Positions 18,483 to 30,214 of a DNA stretch of 64,000 nucleotides are shown here, in pieces. Source of the DNA: Balamuthia mandrillaris (taxonomy: Eukaryota; Discosea; Longamoebia; Balamuthiidae); contig JAVKOQ010000074.1 of the NCBI GenBank assembly GCA_031835245.1, positions 1-64,000 on the forward strand, in the 5' to 3' direction. Made by a program: the position numbers and the translations under genes. Each line of letters starts with the position of its first letter. The stretch's first letter is position 1. The notes below the pieces were generated by a model. The model had not been told where the DNA came from. It did no database searches and saw only the letters and a list, made by a program, of their open reading frames with translations.

Positions 18483-21400
18483 TTAGTCGATGATACTTTC
18501 GATAAAGTCCATGAAGCGTTTGGCATAAGCATCTGGTGGCACCGCTGATATCGCTTTCTGCTCATCACAAACAAAGGCCACGTAAATAAAGTGAAGAGCA
18601 AGAAGAAGATGAAGATGAAGCAAACAAGAACTGGAAAACAGCAAGAAAAGAAACTACGTACAGAGTCTTGGGTAATGGATTTGATGGCATGCTCTCCTTT
18701 CTTCCGAACGTTGTATGCGATGAGAATATCGATGATACCAACAAAGTACTTTTGTAGAAAAAAGAAGGAATAAATGAAAAAGAAAGCACGAGAGAGAGAG
18801 AGAGAAACGACAAGAAAGAACAAGAGAAGAGCGTACATAGATATGGTCTTCAGGGCTGGACCCAATCATACCACCGTCGTCTTTACAAAACGTAGAAATG
18901 TATTTCTTGCTAAGAGGAGAAAATGATGACGAAGAAGAAGAGGAAGAAGAAGCGGTTTTCTTATCTTCATCAAACGACTTTTTCCGTTCCGTTCCCTTTT
19001 TGCCAGTTGTGCTCTTTTTCTTCTCCTTCTCTTTCTCTTCTTCTTTCTTGGCTTCCGCTTTTTCCTTTTCCTTTTCTTTTCCTTCCTCTTCTTCTTCGTC
19101 AGTACTGCTGATCATTCGTTCCGCTCCTTGCCGAAGATTTCGATAGAACAAAATGCTGCTCGTCAGCTCTCTTCTAGCATTTATCGCCTCTTTCTTCTTT
19201 CTTTTGTTGTTGCTATTCGTTGCCGTTTCATCTTCTTCTTTCTTGTTGCTGCCGTTATTACTGTTGCTATCTACACTTTCCGTTTTCTCAGCTATCAACG
19301 AAGCAGACGTTTTCGAGTGGTTGCGCCGTTGGTTAGTAGTACTTTTCTCTTTCTCTTTTGCTTTCTCTTTCTCTTTTTCTATGTTATTGCTGCTCTTATT
19401 TTCTCTTATCACCTTTTGAATGGTTTTATCAACGGCAGCATCCAAAGAAAGGCCCCTTGTATGCTTTTTTCTCCTTGAAGAAGAGGACGAGGAGGAGGAA
19501 GAAGACGAAGAAGATGAAGAAGGAGAGTCATCACCAACAGTTGCTGAGTGCGCTGCAGGAAGATGAGCTTCTTCAAAGCAGTTGCGAACCGGCAAGGTGG
19601 CAGACGCTTCCTTCAGCTGCTTCAACATTCTCTCCTTTTGTGCGTCACTTTGGGAGAGTTCCTCTCCACGAAGAGAAGAGAATTGAGGACGTTGTTGTTT
19701 GCGACTGGGAAGAGAACGGATTTCTGCGGATTTGGTGATGCCATACTTTGTATCGTGAATGCCAACTAAGATGGAGTAATCCATGATGGAGTTCTCCACC
19801 AAGAACTTTTTATGTTGAAAGAAGAGTTAAATGAGAAAAACGATAAGAGAGGAAAGTGTCTTTAAGACAAAAAAAAAAGAACCTTGCAATCTGACTTGAT
19901 CTGTTCCATAAGCTCTTTCTTTCGAGTAGACCCAAGCAGGATGCGACGATTGAAGTCCAAGTCTTTTAATGTGGATGCTCCTGTTCCTTCTTTCGTCTTT
20001 CTTCCATAAGTCGAACCTTTTAAAAAAATAACATTTGTGGTGAGAGTTCATATTCTTTCTCCATTAACATAAAAGCAAGAGAAAGAGAAAGAGAAAGAGA
20101 AACGACGAAAGAGAAAGAGAAACGACGAAAGAGCAAGAGAAAGAGAAAGAGAAAGAGAAAGAGAAAGAGAAAGAGAAAGAGAAAGAGAAACGACGAAAGA
20201 GAAACGACGAAAGAGAAACGACGAAAGAGAAAGAGAAACGACGAAAGAGCAAGAGAAAGAGAAACAACGAAAGAAAGAGAAAGAGAAACGACGAAAGAGA
20301 AATAAAAGAACAAAAAAAGTTACCTTTGAGGTCGTATTTGTAATGCACTTTCTTGGTGGTGGCAAAGACATTTTCCAGCACAAGCAGCCGGAGGGTGTTT
20401 GTTCTTCGGTTGCCAATTACGAGCTTGTGCAGACCCAAAAACTTGTTCAGCAAAGTGTTTGGGTTATCCTTCAAATGCTGTTTTGTTGAATGTAAGAAAA
20501 AGAGCAAGAAAGAAAGAAAAAATTTAAAAATCAACAAAAAATAACGCACTCTATAATAAGAAGGCAGCATGGAGATCAGCAACCGCTTTTCATCCGAGGA
20601 TATCGTCTTGACCAAAAACTTGCCATCGGGAGAGAAGAAGAACAAACTGCCGCTTTTGCCCTCCGAAATGCTGGCCGCTAGGGAGGAGAGGTTGCCCAAA
20701 AGGATGTTGCCCAACATTTGTTCTGGACCCAAAGAGATGACATACTCCTCATCACTTACGCCACAAATGTCTCTCCTATTTGTGTGTGTTTTTGTTTTTG
20801 TTAAAAAAAGACATTGGCATACTTAAAAAAAAGAAAGAAGTATAAAAAGAGCAGAAAGAAAAACAAAAAAAAAACCTTATGGACTGGAATACACGTGGAG
20901 CATAGTCTATCCATCTATGTCGAGTGGCTCCTCTGCCGTTAATTTCTGCCACCGTTTCTGCTATAAAGTCTTTTGGCTCCAAAGAGCTGGCACAAGCTTC
21001 CGCTGTGCGGGGAGAGAAACTAATGGAGGAAGAAGAGGGTGGAACCGTCAAGTTACTCTTGCTGCCATTAGTGGTAGTTTTGTTACTGCTATGGCTGAGT
21101 GTTGGCGAGTTGGAAACGTTGCAAGTGCTATTATTGGTGTTTTCGAGCTGGCCAACGGAAGTACGGATGCCGATCATGATAGAGACCATTAGGTCGAACT
21201 TGTTTGTGCCGAACCACATTCGTTTGGATGCCGATGGGCTGTTCGGATTCCTGCTCGAAGGATAAACAGAGTTAGCGACGAACCGAACAAGGGATAATAG
21301 AGGAAAGAACGCGAGACGTTAGACAGAGTAAGAGAGAACAAGAAGAGAAAAACGGTACTGGGCAAAAGAAATGTTGGACTTGGAAGAAACAAGACCAAGA

Positions 21401-22472
21401 GTGAGCAACATGTCCGGTTGCTCTTCAGCTGCTTTGCAATATTCCTCAAAAGAGATCTTCTCGTCTTTGTCAGTATCAAACTTCTCGAAAAAGGTGTCCA
21501 CAAACTGTGCCACTCGTTGTTGCTGCTTTACAAGATCTCCATAACCTACAATACTGTTGCCCTTTGTTGTTGTCGTTGTTCAGTATAGACAATAAAAAGC
21601 AAGAGAGAGAAGAACGGAAAGCAGAAAGAAGAAGTATGCAAATTACTAGCACGGAAAGGAAGAGGAAAGAATAAAAAATGAAGAGTGAACCGAAGCAAGA
21701 AGAAAGAGAGAAAAGAAAAACCCACTTCGAACAACTGACTAAGGATGCCATAGATGGACTGCACCATGAGATAAAGCTCCACTTTGCTGATGAAGCCATC
21801 CCCATCGGCGTCCAACAGCCGGAAACCAAACTCCAGTTTGGTCTTCACGTCTCCCTTCATCATGACGCTCATCGACGTGAGAAAGTCTTTCAGGGATACG
21901 TAGCCGTTGCCCTGTCGGTCAAAGTGCTTGAAGAGGATGTCCGCCATTACTGACTGGTTGCAGTCTCCTAAAAAGCCTAAAGCCTATTTTTTGTATTTGT
22001 TTTCAGTTTTTTAAAACAAGAAGATTGAGGAGAGGAAGAACAAGAAGAAGAACAAGAAGAAGAAGAAGAACAAGAAGAAGAAAAAGAAGAAGAACAAGAA
22101 CAAGAAGAAAAAGAACAAGAACAAGAACAAGAAGAAGAACGGAGAACGAAGAAGAACAGGCACAAGAAGAAGGAGAAACGAAGAGGAGAGGGAAAGAAGG
22201 GATGCCGCGCACCTGAGCAAACTCATCTTTGTTAAGCCGGTCTTTTTCTTTTCGTTCCACCGAGTTGAAGCTTTCATAGGCTCGTTGTAAGTCTTGCGCG
22301 TTGTCTTTTGTGTTGCAAAAAAAAAAAATAAATATAATTACAAATGTAAGAAAGAACGAAAGAAAGGTGGTATCGGAGAAGAGAAAAAAAAAAGAGAAAA
22401 AAAAGTACAGTTGGTAAGAGTGATTAGTTCCTCAACATCGTCCGGCGGTAAAGCCGAGCCTTGAGCGCCCAT
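18483..22472 (-). CDS. EF-hand (NCS-like)-PIP5K fusion: phosphatidylinositol phosphate kinase
   Basis: Eleven exons with consistent phases: 22409-22472, 22213-22304, 21740-21983, 21359-21545, 20876-21250, 20550-20775, 20324-20477, 19883-20016, 18837-19805, 18662-18748 and 18483-18557; 868 residues. The start MGAQGS is a consensus N-myristoylation site. Residues about 20-190 read as a neuronal calcium sensor: the strongest loops are DRQGNGYVSLKDF, DADGDGFISKVE and DTDKDEKISFEE. A linker leads to a complete PIPK domain: GKSGSLFFFSPDGKFLVKT, YKYDLKGSTYGRKT, IMDYSILVGIHD, GIIDILIAYNVRKKGEHAIKS and ISAVPPDAYAKRF. A 250-residue Ser/Lys-rich insert interrupts the C-lobe. Expected product is PI(4,5)P2 made under Ca2+ and membrane control. 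Intron 7 holds a CTTTCGTCGTTTCT-type repeat. Confidence 0.9.
20085..20300. repeat. GAGAAACGACGAAAGAGAAA-type microsatellite in a PIP5K intron
   Basis: About 215 bases built from AGAGAA and ACGACGAA units, in intron 7 of the PIP5K fusion; pyrimidine-rich on the sense (minus) strand. Confidence 0.88.
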
Positions 22473-23030
22473 CTTACAAACTTTTGTTTACAAAAAAAAA
22501 ACTTGATTTCTTTCCTGTAAAATAAAAATAAAAATAAAGTAAGGAAGGAATCGATCAACGAAAACAATGAAAAATTTGACAAATCAAATCAAAAAAAAAA
22601 TGACTAAACAAACCGAAAACACCGCCGGTCCAACGTTATTGATGTTTTTTTTTTTTTTTTTTTCTTCGCAACTGCCTGTTGGGCGCTGGGACTGCTACTA
22701 GTGCTATGGGTACCAATACACCTTTTGCGTGGTTTGTTTGTTGTTGTTTTTGCTCTAATTTTTTTTATAATTATTATTTTTGGATTTGTATATCTCTGCG
22801 GTTCCAAAAAAAACCGAAAATATATCGCAAAACATGCAATAAAATCCGATAATTAGAGTTACGATCGTTGTTAGGTAGATCTTCCAACCAAAAATCAGAC
22901 GTGGTTGAATTAATTACTGTCGACCAATCAAGATATTGATCTTTTCACTGATACGTTTCGTATGAAAAGATCTTCTGCGTAACGAGAGGCCAAGTAAAAG
23001 CGAAGAAGAGAGAGAGGACGAGAAAGGTGC
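22473..23030. promoter_or_regulatory. Divergent intergenic region between the PIP5K fusion and an ADF-H-like gene
   Basis: Both genes start here and point outward. AT-rich with a T19 run at about 22645. No convincing coding frame. Confidence 0.4.
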
Positions 23031-23576
23031 ATGATCCCCGCGATGATGCTTCACATGTTTTCCGGCAAAAGGGGCTTCAGACCCCACAACGGCGACAAGA
23101 GGGACCAAGGCAGCAAGCCCTCCTTTGTCGGCATTGACCCGGCTCTCATCCAACAATTGAGCAGCCCCTCCTCCGGTTCTCCTCTGAGAGGAGCCATCCT
23201 GGAGGTTGGGGACAACGAATTCGAACCCACCGTCCAACTTTCTGCTAGACTGGAAGACAACGAACCCGCCTCGGAGCTTCGCCAGGTTCTGGCCTCTCTG
23301 CCAGAAGACCAATGCCGTTGGGTGCTCTACCGATGGCCCAACAATAAAGAGGGAGACGAGGCCAAAGCACCCATTCTGTTGTTGCTGCAGCATACTCCAG
23401 AGCAAGCGACTTCCAAACAGGCTTTGCGTTTCAATACGTTCCATCCGGCATTGCTGAACCGAATCAACGCGAGCAAAGGCCAAACGAAACTGCTGGTAGT
23501 GCAGCCCAACAGTAACGGCTGCGTGGAGGAACGCTTGCAGTCGATCACCGCGCTGGTTTTGGAGGAAGCAGCTTGA
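23031..23576 (+). CDS. Small ADF-H (cofilin/twinfilin)-like protein
   Basis: Single-exon frame, 181 residues. The C-terminal 110 residues follow the ADF-homology pattern: a strand-rich start (GAILEVGDNEFEPTVQL), DQCRWVLYRWPN, then a charged turn, APILLLLQHTPEQATSKQALRFNTFHPALLNRI, which matches the hydrophobic strand and the long actin-binding helix of twinfilin and coactosin-type domains. Only one domain is present, whereas twinfilin has two. It would bind actin. The similarity is by pattern only, and the start at MIPAMM may be preceded by an unseen short exon. Confidence 0.5.
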   Translation: MIPAMMLHMFSGKRGFRPHNGDKRDQGSKPSFVGIDPALIQQLSSPSSGSPLRGAILEVGDNEFEPTVQLSARLEDNEPASELRQVLASLPEDQCRWVLYRWPNNKEGDEAKAPILLLLQHTPEQATSKQALRFNTFHPALLNRINASKGQTKLLVVQPNSNGCVEERLQSITALVLEEAA

Positions 23577-24045
23577 AGGAAACCAAAACTAAAAAACCCA
23601 CTGTGCCTGTATTCTATTTCAAGGTTTTTTACTTTGTTGTGAAGAAGAAGCAGAGTATATGAGAGAAGAGAGAGATAGAGAATGAGAGAACAAGAGACTT
23701 AGCGTATTAACATACCTTTCAACTTTTTTGAGAACGTTGTTGAGGTCTTTTTCTTACGTTCTATCCATCTTTACAAGACGCAAAAGAATAGCGAGGAGAG
23801 AGAGAGAGAGAGAGAGAACCACACGAAAGAATAGCGAGAGAGAGGAAAGAGAGGAGAGGAGGGAGAGGAGAGAAGAGAGAGGAGAGGAGAGAGTTGATCT
23901 ATCAAAATGCAAGATCAGAAGATTAAACCAATCAAAAATCAAAAATAGAGAGCACCAAAGGTGCGCAGCTTGCGCACGTTTTGACCACCGAAGAGAGACG
24001 AAAGAGAAAAACAAAAACAAAAAAAACAGAAAGAGAAGAAAAGAA
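23577..24045. promoter_or_regulatory. Intergenic region upstream of ABITRAM
   Basis: Contains a GA-rich microsatellite (about 23790-23895) and, 120 bases before the ABITRAM start, the motif CCAATCAAAAATCAAAAAT, which recurs near other genes in this window. No coding frame is supported. Confidence 0.45.
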
Positions 24046-24762
24046 ATGGAAGCAGGAACGGCAACAACACAAACAGAGCAGCGAGCGGAGGCCGGCACCA
24101 AGCGAGGCATCGGCGGCGTCATCGACCGTTACTACAAGCAATACTACGCCGTTGGTTTGTATTTTTTTTTTTTTGGCAACTCTTTATTTACCTTTTGAAT
24201 TCTTACATTTTCATCGAAATAGACGTAAACGGAAAAGAAAGACACGATCAGTACATTTACAAGCACTCCAACCACATGTGTGTGGTGGGCGTGGCGCCCA
24301 CTCACCCGTGTCTGCAAGAGGGGAGGACCGTTGTAGCGGTGAACTTTAAACCCGGTAAACAGGACCACGCCTCTGTCAAAGTGGTCGGAAAGACCAAGCG
24401 TGTGCGTCCTGATCGTCACTTCTCTCTCTCTCTCTCTCTCTGCTTCTCTCCTCATTCTCTTCTCTTGTTGCTCAACTCAATAGGGAGGACATTGGCTGGA
24501 ACCAAGCGGACAACTATGCGAGCTGACTTGCGACGATGGAACCACGTACACAGTGCATGCGTGCGTGCGAGCCCGCCTCCTTGAAATAAACGAGCGGCTC
24601 AAGACCACACCTTCTCTAGTTTCTACCCACGTTAGTCTTTCTTTCTTGTTCTGCTCTTGTTCTTCTTCTTCTTCTTCTTCTGCTTCTTCTTCTTGTTCTT
24701 CTTCTTCTTCTTCTTGTTCTTCTTCTTCTTGTTCTTCTTCTTCTTGTTCTTCTTCTTGTTCT

Positions 24763-24794
<32 letters not shown>

Positions 24795-24798
24795 TTCT

Positions 24799-24830
<32 letters not shown>

Positions 24831-25245
24831 GTTTTTCTCTTTTCTCCTTTCTCTCTCTCTTTGTACTTTTCCTCCCTGTCCTCTCTTTCTTTGAACGTTG
24901 ACTACTGACACACAACACAAAACAAACCTACAGCCCTCCAAAGAAGGTTACATAGCGATTCTAGTCCCCAAGTTCGCAGAGTACGGCAAGGTATGCGCCG
25001 GTCTTCTCTCGGCAGAACAATGGCGGAAGCTGCGCAGCGGAGAAGGGCAGGAGTGCAAAGGCGTTCCCACGGAGGAGGAGTTGCATCAAAGACAAAACTT
25101 GGCAGTGTTGAAGGAAGAGACGTTGAGGGAGTGGAATCGAAAGGAGTCGTTGGCGGAAGAATGGGAGTTGGTCGATGATGGAATCAGTTTTCGTTATGGA
25201 GAAGAGGGAGAGGAACGGATGGAAGAAGAAAAAGAAGAAAGTTGA
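24046..25245 (+). CDS. ABITRAM: ABITRAM/Simiate (FAM206) family protein
   Basis: Four exons: 24046-24154, 24223-24401, 24484-24618 and 24934-25245, 244 residues. Splicing yields the family's conserved track in order: VIDRYYKQYY, KHSNHMCVV (human KHSN/HSNRICV equivalent), LQEGRTV, VGKTKRGG, CDDGTTYTVHACVRARLLEIN and PSKEGYIAILVPKF. The vertebrate protein binds actin and sits in nuclear speckles and dendrites; its function in protists is unknown. The C-terminus is about 60 residues longer and acidic. Intron 3 (315 nt) is mostly (TTC)n on the sense strand. Confidence 0.9.
24660..24835. repeat. (TTC)n/(TTG TTC)n microsatellite in an ABITRAM intron
   Basis: About 175 bases built almost only from TTC triplets with scattered TTG. 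Pyrimidine-rich on the sense strand of its host gene. Confidence 0.9.
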
Positions 25246-25305
25246 AACAAAGGTTTTTTTTTGTTTGGAAAAAATAAGGAGCAAAGAAGGAGAAAAAACA
25301 GAGGA

Positions 25306-25607
25306 TCACTTGAGTTTCTTGAAGAGCTTAGGAGCCATCTGTGGGATATTAAAGAACAGTTAAAAGAAAGCAGAGAGAAGAAAAAAAAAGACGCGGAGAG
25401 ACGTACGCATTTGTCCATGCAATCCCTCCACTCGAAGAATTGGCCGGTGCAGTGGGCGTTTTCGGAAAGAGCTTGCACGTACCATTCCTTCTCCTTTGGC
25501 GCCTATTTTTTTTTAAAAAAAGAAAGACATTAAAAGAGAGAGCGAGAGAGGGAGAGGAGAAGAGAGTGAGAGACGACGGAGAGAGAGAGAGAAGAGAGGA
25601 GATAGGG

Positions 25608-25657
<50 letters not shown>

Positions 25658-26082
25658 TTATAACGAAGAAAATAAAAGAAGAAAACGGAAAGCAAGCAGC
25701 ATACCTTGGGAAGACTGAGGTTGTGATGGTCGCTCTCCTTTTTCAATTTGTTGTAGTCCCACGAGGCGTAGGTCGTGATCCTGTGAGCGCAGTTGTCGTA
25801 CTGCCTCCTGAGGGCCACGCAACGCGGCATGCACTGCTGCTCCACTTCACCCCTGACGGCGCAAAATGGGAGTTCCTCCTCCTCCTCCTCAGCCGCTTCC
25901 TCCTCCTCCTCTTCCTGTTGTTCCTCCTCCTCTTGTGGTTCCTCGGCTTCGTCACCGCCGGATTGGGCCTCGGAGCCAACGTCTTCCTCCTCATCTCCAG
26001 CCTCGCCCTTGGGAGGCTCGGTCTCCTCTTCCTCCACTACGGGATCCTCCTCCTCCACTACGACTTTGGATTTTTTGCCCAT
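25306..26082 (-). CDS. UQCRH: Complex III acidic hinge subunit (QCR6/UQCRH)
   Basis: Three exons: 25705-26082, 25407-25502 and 25306-25338, 168 residues. The hinge-protein core is clear: the twin Cys helices CMPRCVALRRQYDNCAHRI and HCTGQFFEWRDCMDKC, ending in the signature MAPKLFKKLK that closes exon 3. The subunit lies on the intermembrane-space face of cytochrome bc1 and helps cytochrome c binding. Most family members are around 80-150 residues; here the Glu-rich arm before the Cys helices runs about 75 residues. Intron 1 carries a (GA)n tract. The very short last exon (33 bases) is supported by the perfect family C-terminus. Confidence 0.92.
25606..25656. repeat. (GA)n microsatellite in UQCRH intron
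   Basis: About 22 perfect GA dinucleotides; CT on the sense strand of UQCRH. Confidence 0.9.
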
Positions 26083-26904
26083 TGTTTTTCACTACTGTGA
26101 TTTTTTTGTTTTTTCAGCGTGAAACAAAAAATAATCAAATTCAGCAAAAGCGAAGGGCCAAAGAAAAAAGATTCAACAAAAAAAGACGAAACAAAAGGAG
26201 GCTTCTCTCTTCTTGGATCCGTTGAACCAACGCTCAAGTTTTGGTGGAGGAAAAAAAATATCCCCTCCCCCAAAAAAAAAAAATGGAGGTGGTGGTGTAC
26301 GAGCGGGAAGAAAAAAAAACGGGGGGCCTACATCAAAAAAAAAAAAAAAAGGAGGGGAACAGAGAACACAAAATTACTTACCGGAGCGGTTCCGGGTCTC
26401 TTTGAGATGTAAATAAAGACGAGGGACAACCTTGTTGTTGTTGCGCTGAAGGGAGAGAGAAACGACCACACCACACTTCTTCTTTTCCTCTCTTTTTTTT
26501 TTTGTGGCGATTTTGTGAGGCATTTTTTGTCGTCACAAAAAAAAACCATTTATGTCGACAAACGGTTCCTGTTGTGTCTTTGGTAACACGACATCTTTTG
26601 CCCTGACGAAAAACGTGGTGGTCCACATGTAAATGTCTGGACAGAATGGGTCGTGTCGTGATACTCATCATTTAGCTTCTTTGGAAGACGCCCTCTGACT
26701 CCACCCATATCGGCGCAGTGGGTGAGACCATTCCATTCCATTGCAGGGTTGTGCCTGAACGTTCTTTGTGGAGCGACGGGGATGCTGGGCTTTACCGACA
26801 GGTGGTTTCAAAGTGTCTTGTCCCAGGGGAAGAGAAGCAACAAGCAAGCCAAGGAGGAATACGTTAACCATAACTATACAATTATCAAAATACAAGAAGA
26901 AAGC
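26083..26904. other. Intergenic stretch of 820 bases
   Basis: Lies between the UQCRH start and the KCTD9-like stop. The first 350 bases are A-rich with homopurine blocks; 26550-26900 is of mixed composition with short frames on both strands that do not look like any family. No tRNA-like fold with both internal promoter boxes was found by eye. Confidence 0.4.
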
Positions 26905-28371
26905 TCATGATAGGTTCCGTGATATCTTGTCCCACACTCTATCCGCTCTCCTCAATATAGCCTGGCGCACCATGTCTATCCCTTCCTCCTGCTCCGCCCC
27001 TTCCGCTGCGTCTAGAACCCCACCACCTCCATTATTTCCTCCCAGCTTTGCTCCGGTCAAAACAGCATCCTTCAGGTTTGCCCCTCTCAAGTCAGCTCCT
27101 TCTAGGTTTGCCTGGCGCAAGTCCGTTTCTTTCAAGTCCGCAGCCGTTAACCGACTGCCTCTCAGGTCGGCAGATGCCATTACGGCCTCGCTGACATCTG
27201 CTCCCCTGAGATCAGCACCATGCAAGCAAGCGCCCGTCAAGTTGGCGCCTTGCAGGTTGGCACCTCTCAAGTCGGCTCCTTCCAGGTTGGCATTCTTGAG
27301 GTTGGCTTTGCGAAGGTTGGCAAGACTGAGGTTGGCTCCTTGCAACAGGGCCTCGGAGAGCTCGGCGCGTTGAAAGTGGGTGCGATGCAAGTTGCAGCAA
27401 CGAAAGTCGGCCTCAGGCATGGCTCGCTCGTTGAAGCAGAGACGAGAGAGGTCCAAGGCGCAGAAGCGCACGCCTCGTAGGGTTTGTTTGTTGGCGGTGG
27501 TGCCGCTGTTGGCGTTGGTGCTTCCCCCATAGCCTTTCAAGCAGAGGAGACTAACCACCTCCCTACGTGTGAGTAGGTCCGGATTGGGAAGGTCTTCGAC
27601 TGCGATTCGGTGTCTTCTTTTGCTTCGTCCTTCATCTGTTTCTTTATCATACTCTGTTTCTTCTACCACTTCTTCTGCCTCTGCCTCACCACGAAGAAGG
27701 GTGGAAAGTTGCTCTAACATCAGGTAGTCTGCCTCAACCAACAGTCTCCTTCGGCTAATGTTGTGCCGGGCGCTCATTTGAAGAAGGTCATCCACGGAGA
27801 GACTGCCTGCGGCCCTGAGGTAGGCCAACACAATCGCAAACACGTCTGGGTCTCTGTCCAAGAAGAAGAACAAAGCTCCTCCACCTTTGCCTTCGCCCTT
27901 CTCTTCTCCGTCCTCATCGTTTTCTTGTTGGTCCGACTTCCAACGCCCGCTGGCCAAGCAGGCCAACAAGGAATGAGGCTCTCTTTCTAGAGTGGTTGTG
28001 GAAGTATGAAAGATGGTTCCGCCAACGTTAAGCTTGACTCGACGGCTCTGTGAATCAGAAGAAAAAGAGGAAGTGGCAGCTTCTTGCGGTTGACAGAAGA
28101 ACAGACTGTTCTTTAACCGTTCTTCTCGTTGTTGGAGTTGGAGCTCGCGGTGACGCAGGGCAGCCTCTCTCCTGGCCAACTCCAACAATGCCGCGCTCTC
28201 GCTAACCTCTTTTTGCTTTTCGGCCGTTGTCACAGTGAGCCCCTCTCTTTCTTCTTCCTCTTCGTTTGCGGTTTCATTGTTGGCCGCACCGGCTTCTGTC
28301 TTGTCGTCGCCGTCTGCCTCGTTGTTTTCTTCGTCGTCCACTGGTTGCTGCGACCACAGCTTTCGGAACAT
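26905..28371 (-). CDS. BTB/T1-pentapeptide-repeat protein (KCTD9-like)
   Basis: Single exon, 488 residues from MFRKLWSQQP. The order is: acidic N-terminus, a coiled-coil segment rich in RREAALRHRELQLQQREERL (about 65-95), a T1/BTB domain beginning VKLNVGGTIFHTSTTTL and containing LDRDPDVFAIVLAYLR, a linker, then at least eighteen A(D/N)LxxANL-type pentapeptide repeats (about 330-455). This is the layout of KCTD9, a substrate adaptor for CUL3 ubiquitin ligases. Pentapeptide repeats form a right-handed beta-helix. The family match is strong; the substrate is unknown. Confidence 0.9.
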   Translation of the reverse strand: MFRKLWSQQPVDDEENNEADGDDKTEAGAANNETANEEEEEREGLTVTTAEKQKEVSESAALLELARREAALRHRELQLQQREERLKNSLFFCQPQEAATSSFSSDSQSRRVKLNVGGTIFHTSTTTLEREPHSLLACLASGRWKSDQQENDEDGEEKGEGKGGGALFFFLDRDPDVFAIVLAYLRAAGSLSVDDLLQMSARHNISRRRLLVEADYLMLEQLSTLLRGEAEAEEVVEETEYDKETDEGRSKRRHRIAVEDLPNPDLLTRREVVSLLCLKGYGGSTNANSGTTANKQTLRGVRFCALDLSRLCFNERAMPEADFRCCNLHRTHFQRAELSEALLQGANLSLANLRKANLKNANLEGADLRGANLQGANLTGACLHGADLRGADVSEAVMASADLRGSRLTAADLKETDLRQANLEGADLRGANLKDAVLTGAKLGGNNGGGGVLDAAEGAEQEEGIDMVRQAILRRADRVWDKISRNLS

Positions 28372-28863
28372 GTTGGTGTTTGTCAATGTTTTTTTTTTTT
28401 TTTGCTGGAAAAAAAAAACAAAAAACAAAGGAGAAGAAGTGGCAAAACAAACACTTGGAGTCTTCTTCCACGTGGAAGGCAAATAGAGAAGAGTTTGTTT
28501 TTTTTTTTTTTTGTTTGTTAAATGCTTTCGTTACGAAAAGAAAATGGCAGAGTTTTCTGTGTCTACAAAAATCCTACAGTGCTTGCGATCGTGCAGCAAT
28601 TCGCCACGCGTCGAGCTCATTTTCACCGATCGATCACAATTATTAAGGTCCGCAAATATTCCAGACCTGCCACGTCACGTTTTAATCACCATCTTAGGAA
28701 ACTTTACCTTTAAATGGCAAACGTTCGATCAACAAAAAATCGAAATTTTTTAAAGAAAGTCGAACATTTTTTTTTGAAGCAAATAAAAGAAAGAAAAGAA
28801 GGAAGAAAAAGGAGGAAGCAAATAATAATAATAATAATAAAAAAAACAAAACCATTATAAACT
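28372..28863. promoter_or_regulatory. Divergent region between the KCTD9-like gene and PDK1
   Basis: Both genes start at its edges and point outward. T and A homopolymers, an (AAT)n run at about 28825. No coding frame is supported. Confidence 0.45.
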
Positions 28864-30160
28864 ATGGAAGGGGCTCAGGACTCAGGGCGACCGACGCCAA
28901 AAGAGAAAGTGGTGGTGGAGGAGGGCGAAGAGCCGGAAGAACGAACGGCAGCACAACAACAAAACGGGGCCAAAGAGAAAGAAAACGACGAAAAGGCAAA
29001 AGAGAAAGCCCAGTCGGAGGAGGAGGAGGAAAAGGATGAAGCCTCCGTGGCTGCTGCTTCCGCTTCGTCAAACGGAGAGTCCACGACGACCGCTGGCGGC
29101 GCCTCTGTCGTCCCCGCTGCCGCAGGCAAGAAGAAACCGGACCCGCCCCGAGAGAAAGACTACGATTGGGGCGAGCCTTTGGGAGAGGGAAGCTTTGGCG
29201 TGGTGCGTATCTCTCTCTCTCTCTCGCGTTCTTTATTTTATTTTTTCAAATATTTTTATTTAAAATCGTTTTTACTTTCAAATTTTTAAATCAAAAATTC
29301 GATTGGATTGGAATGCGATGGATTGATTTGATTGATTTTATTTTATTTTTGCTCTTTTCGTTGCGTTGATGTGAAAAAACAAAAACAGGTGAAGAAAGCT
29401 ACGGTTCGAGCGACGGGTAAGTCGTATGCCATCAAGATAATAGAAAAGAAGTTCATCCTGGAGAACAAGAACAAGGCCATTGTCTTTAGGGAGAGAGAGA
29501 TCTTGAACCACCTCGACAACCACCCTTTCGTTGTCACCCTCCACTATACCTTTCAGAACCCCTCTCAACTTTGTACGTGTGTTTTTATTTTTTTGGTGTG
29601 TGGATGTATTTGTTTTTGTCTCTTTCCCCCTTTTGGTTGTTTCATTTTTTTCTTCTCCCTTCTCCTCTCCTTCCGCTGGTGTTTCTTGTTCTCTCGTTTC
29701 GGTCTTTACTGTGTTGCTCCGTCTCTTCTTTCTCTGTCCCTCCTCGTTCTCTCTTGTCTTTTTTGTCTTTCGCTCATCTCGCTTTCATTTTTTTCGCTTC
29801 TCTTTTCTCTCATCTTTATTCCGTTTCGTTCTCACTTGTACCATTCTCTTGGACCACGAATCCCAGTCTTTGTGATGGACTATTGTTCAAACGGCGAGCT
29901 CTTTGATGTTTTGAAGAAGGTACGTTTTTTTAAAACCTTAATCTTCTTTCTTCCTTCTCTCTCTCTCGCTCACTCTCTTTTCCCCTGTTCAACACCAACA
30001 GCACGGCTCCTTCAGTATGAAAGTAACTCAGCATTACGTTGCTGAGATGGTTTTAGCGCTTGAATACATTCACTCTAAAGGAGTAATGCACCGCGATTTC
30101 AAGCCGGAGAACATTTTGGTATGCAGAGGAAAACAAATTTTATGCAGCCCTTTTATCTGA

Positions 30161-30214
<54 letters not shown>

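Noticed and set aside
26550..26900. Possible tRNA or small RNA gene
   Set aside because: No cloverleaf with both A and B boxes could be found by eye.
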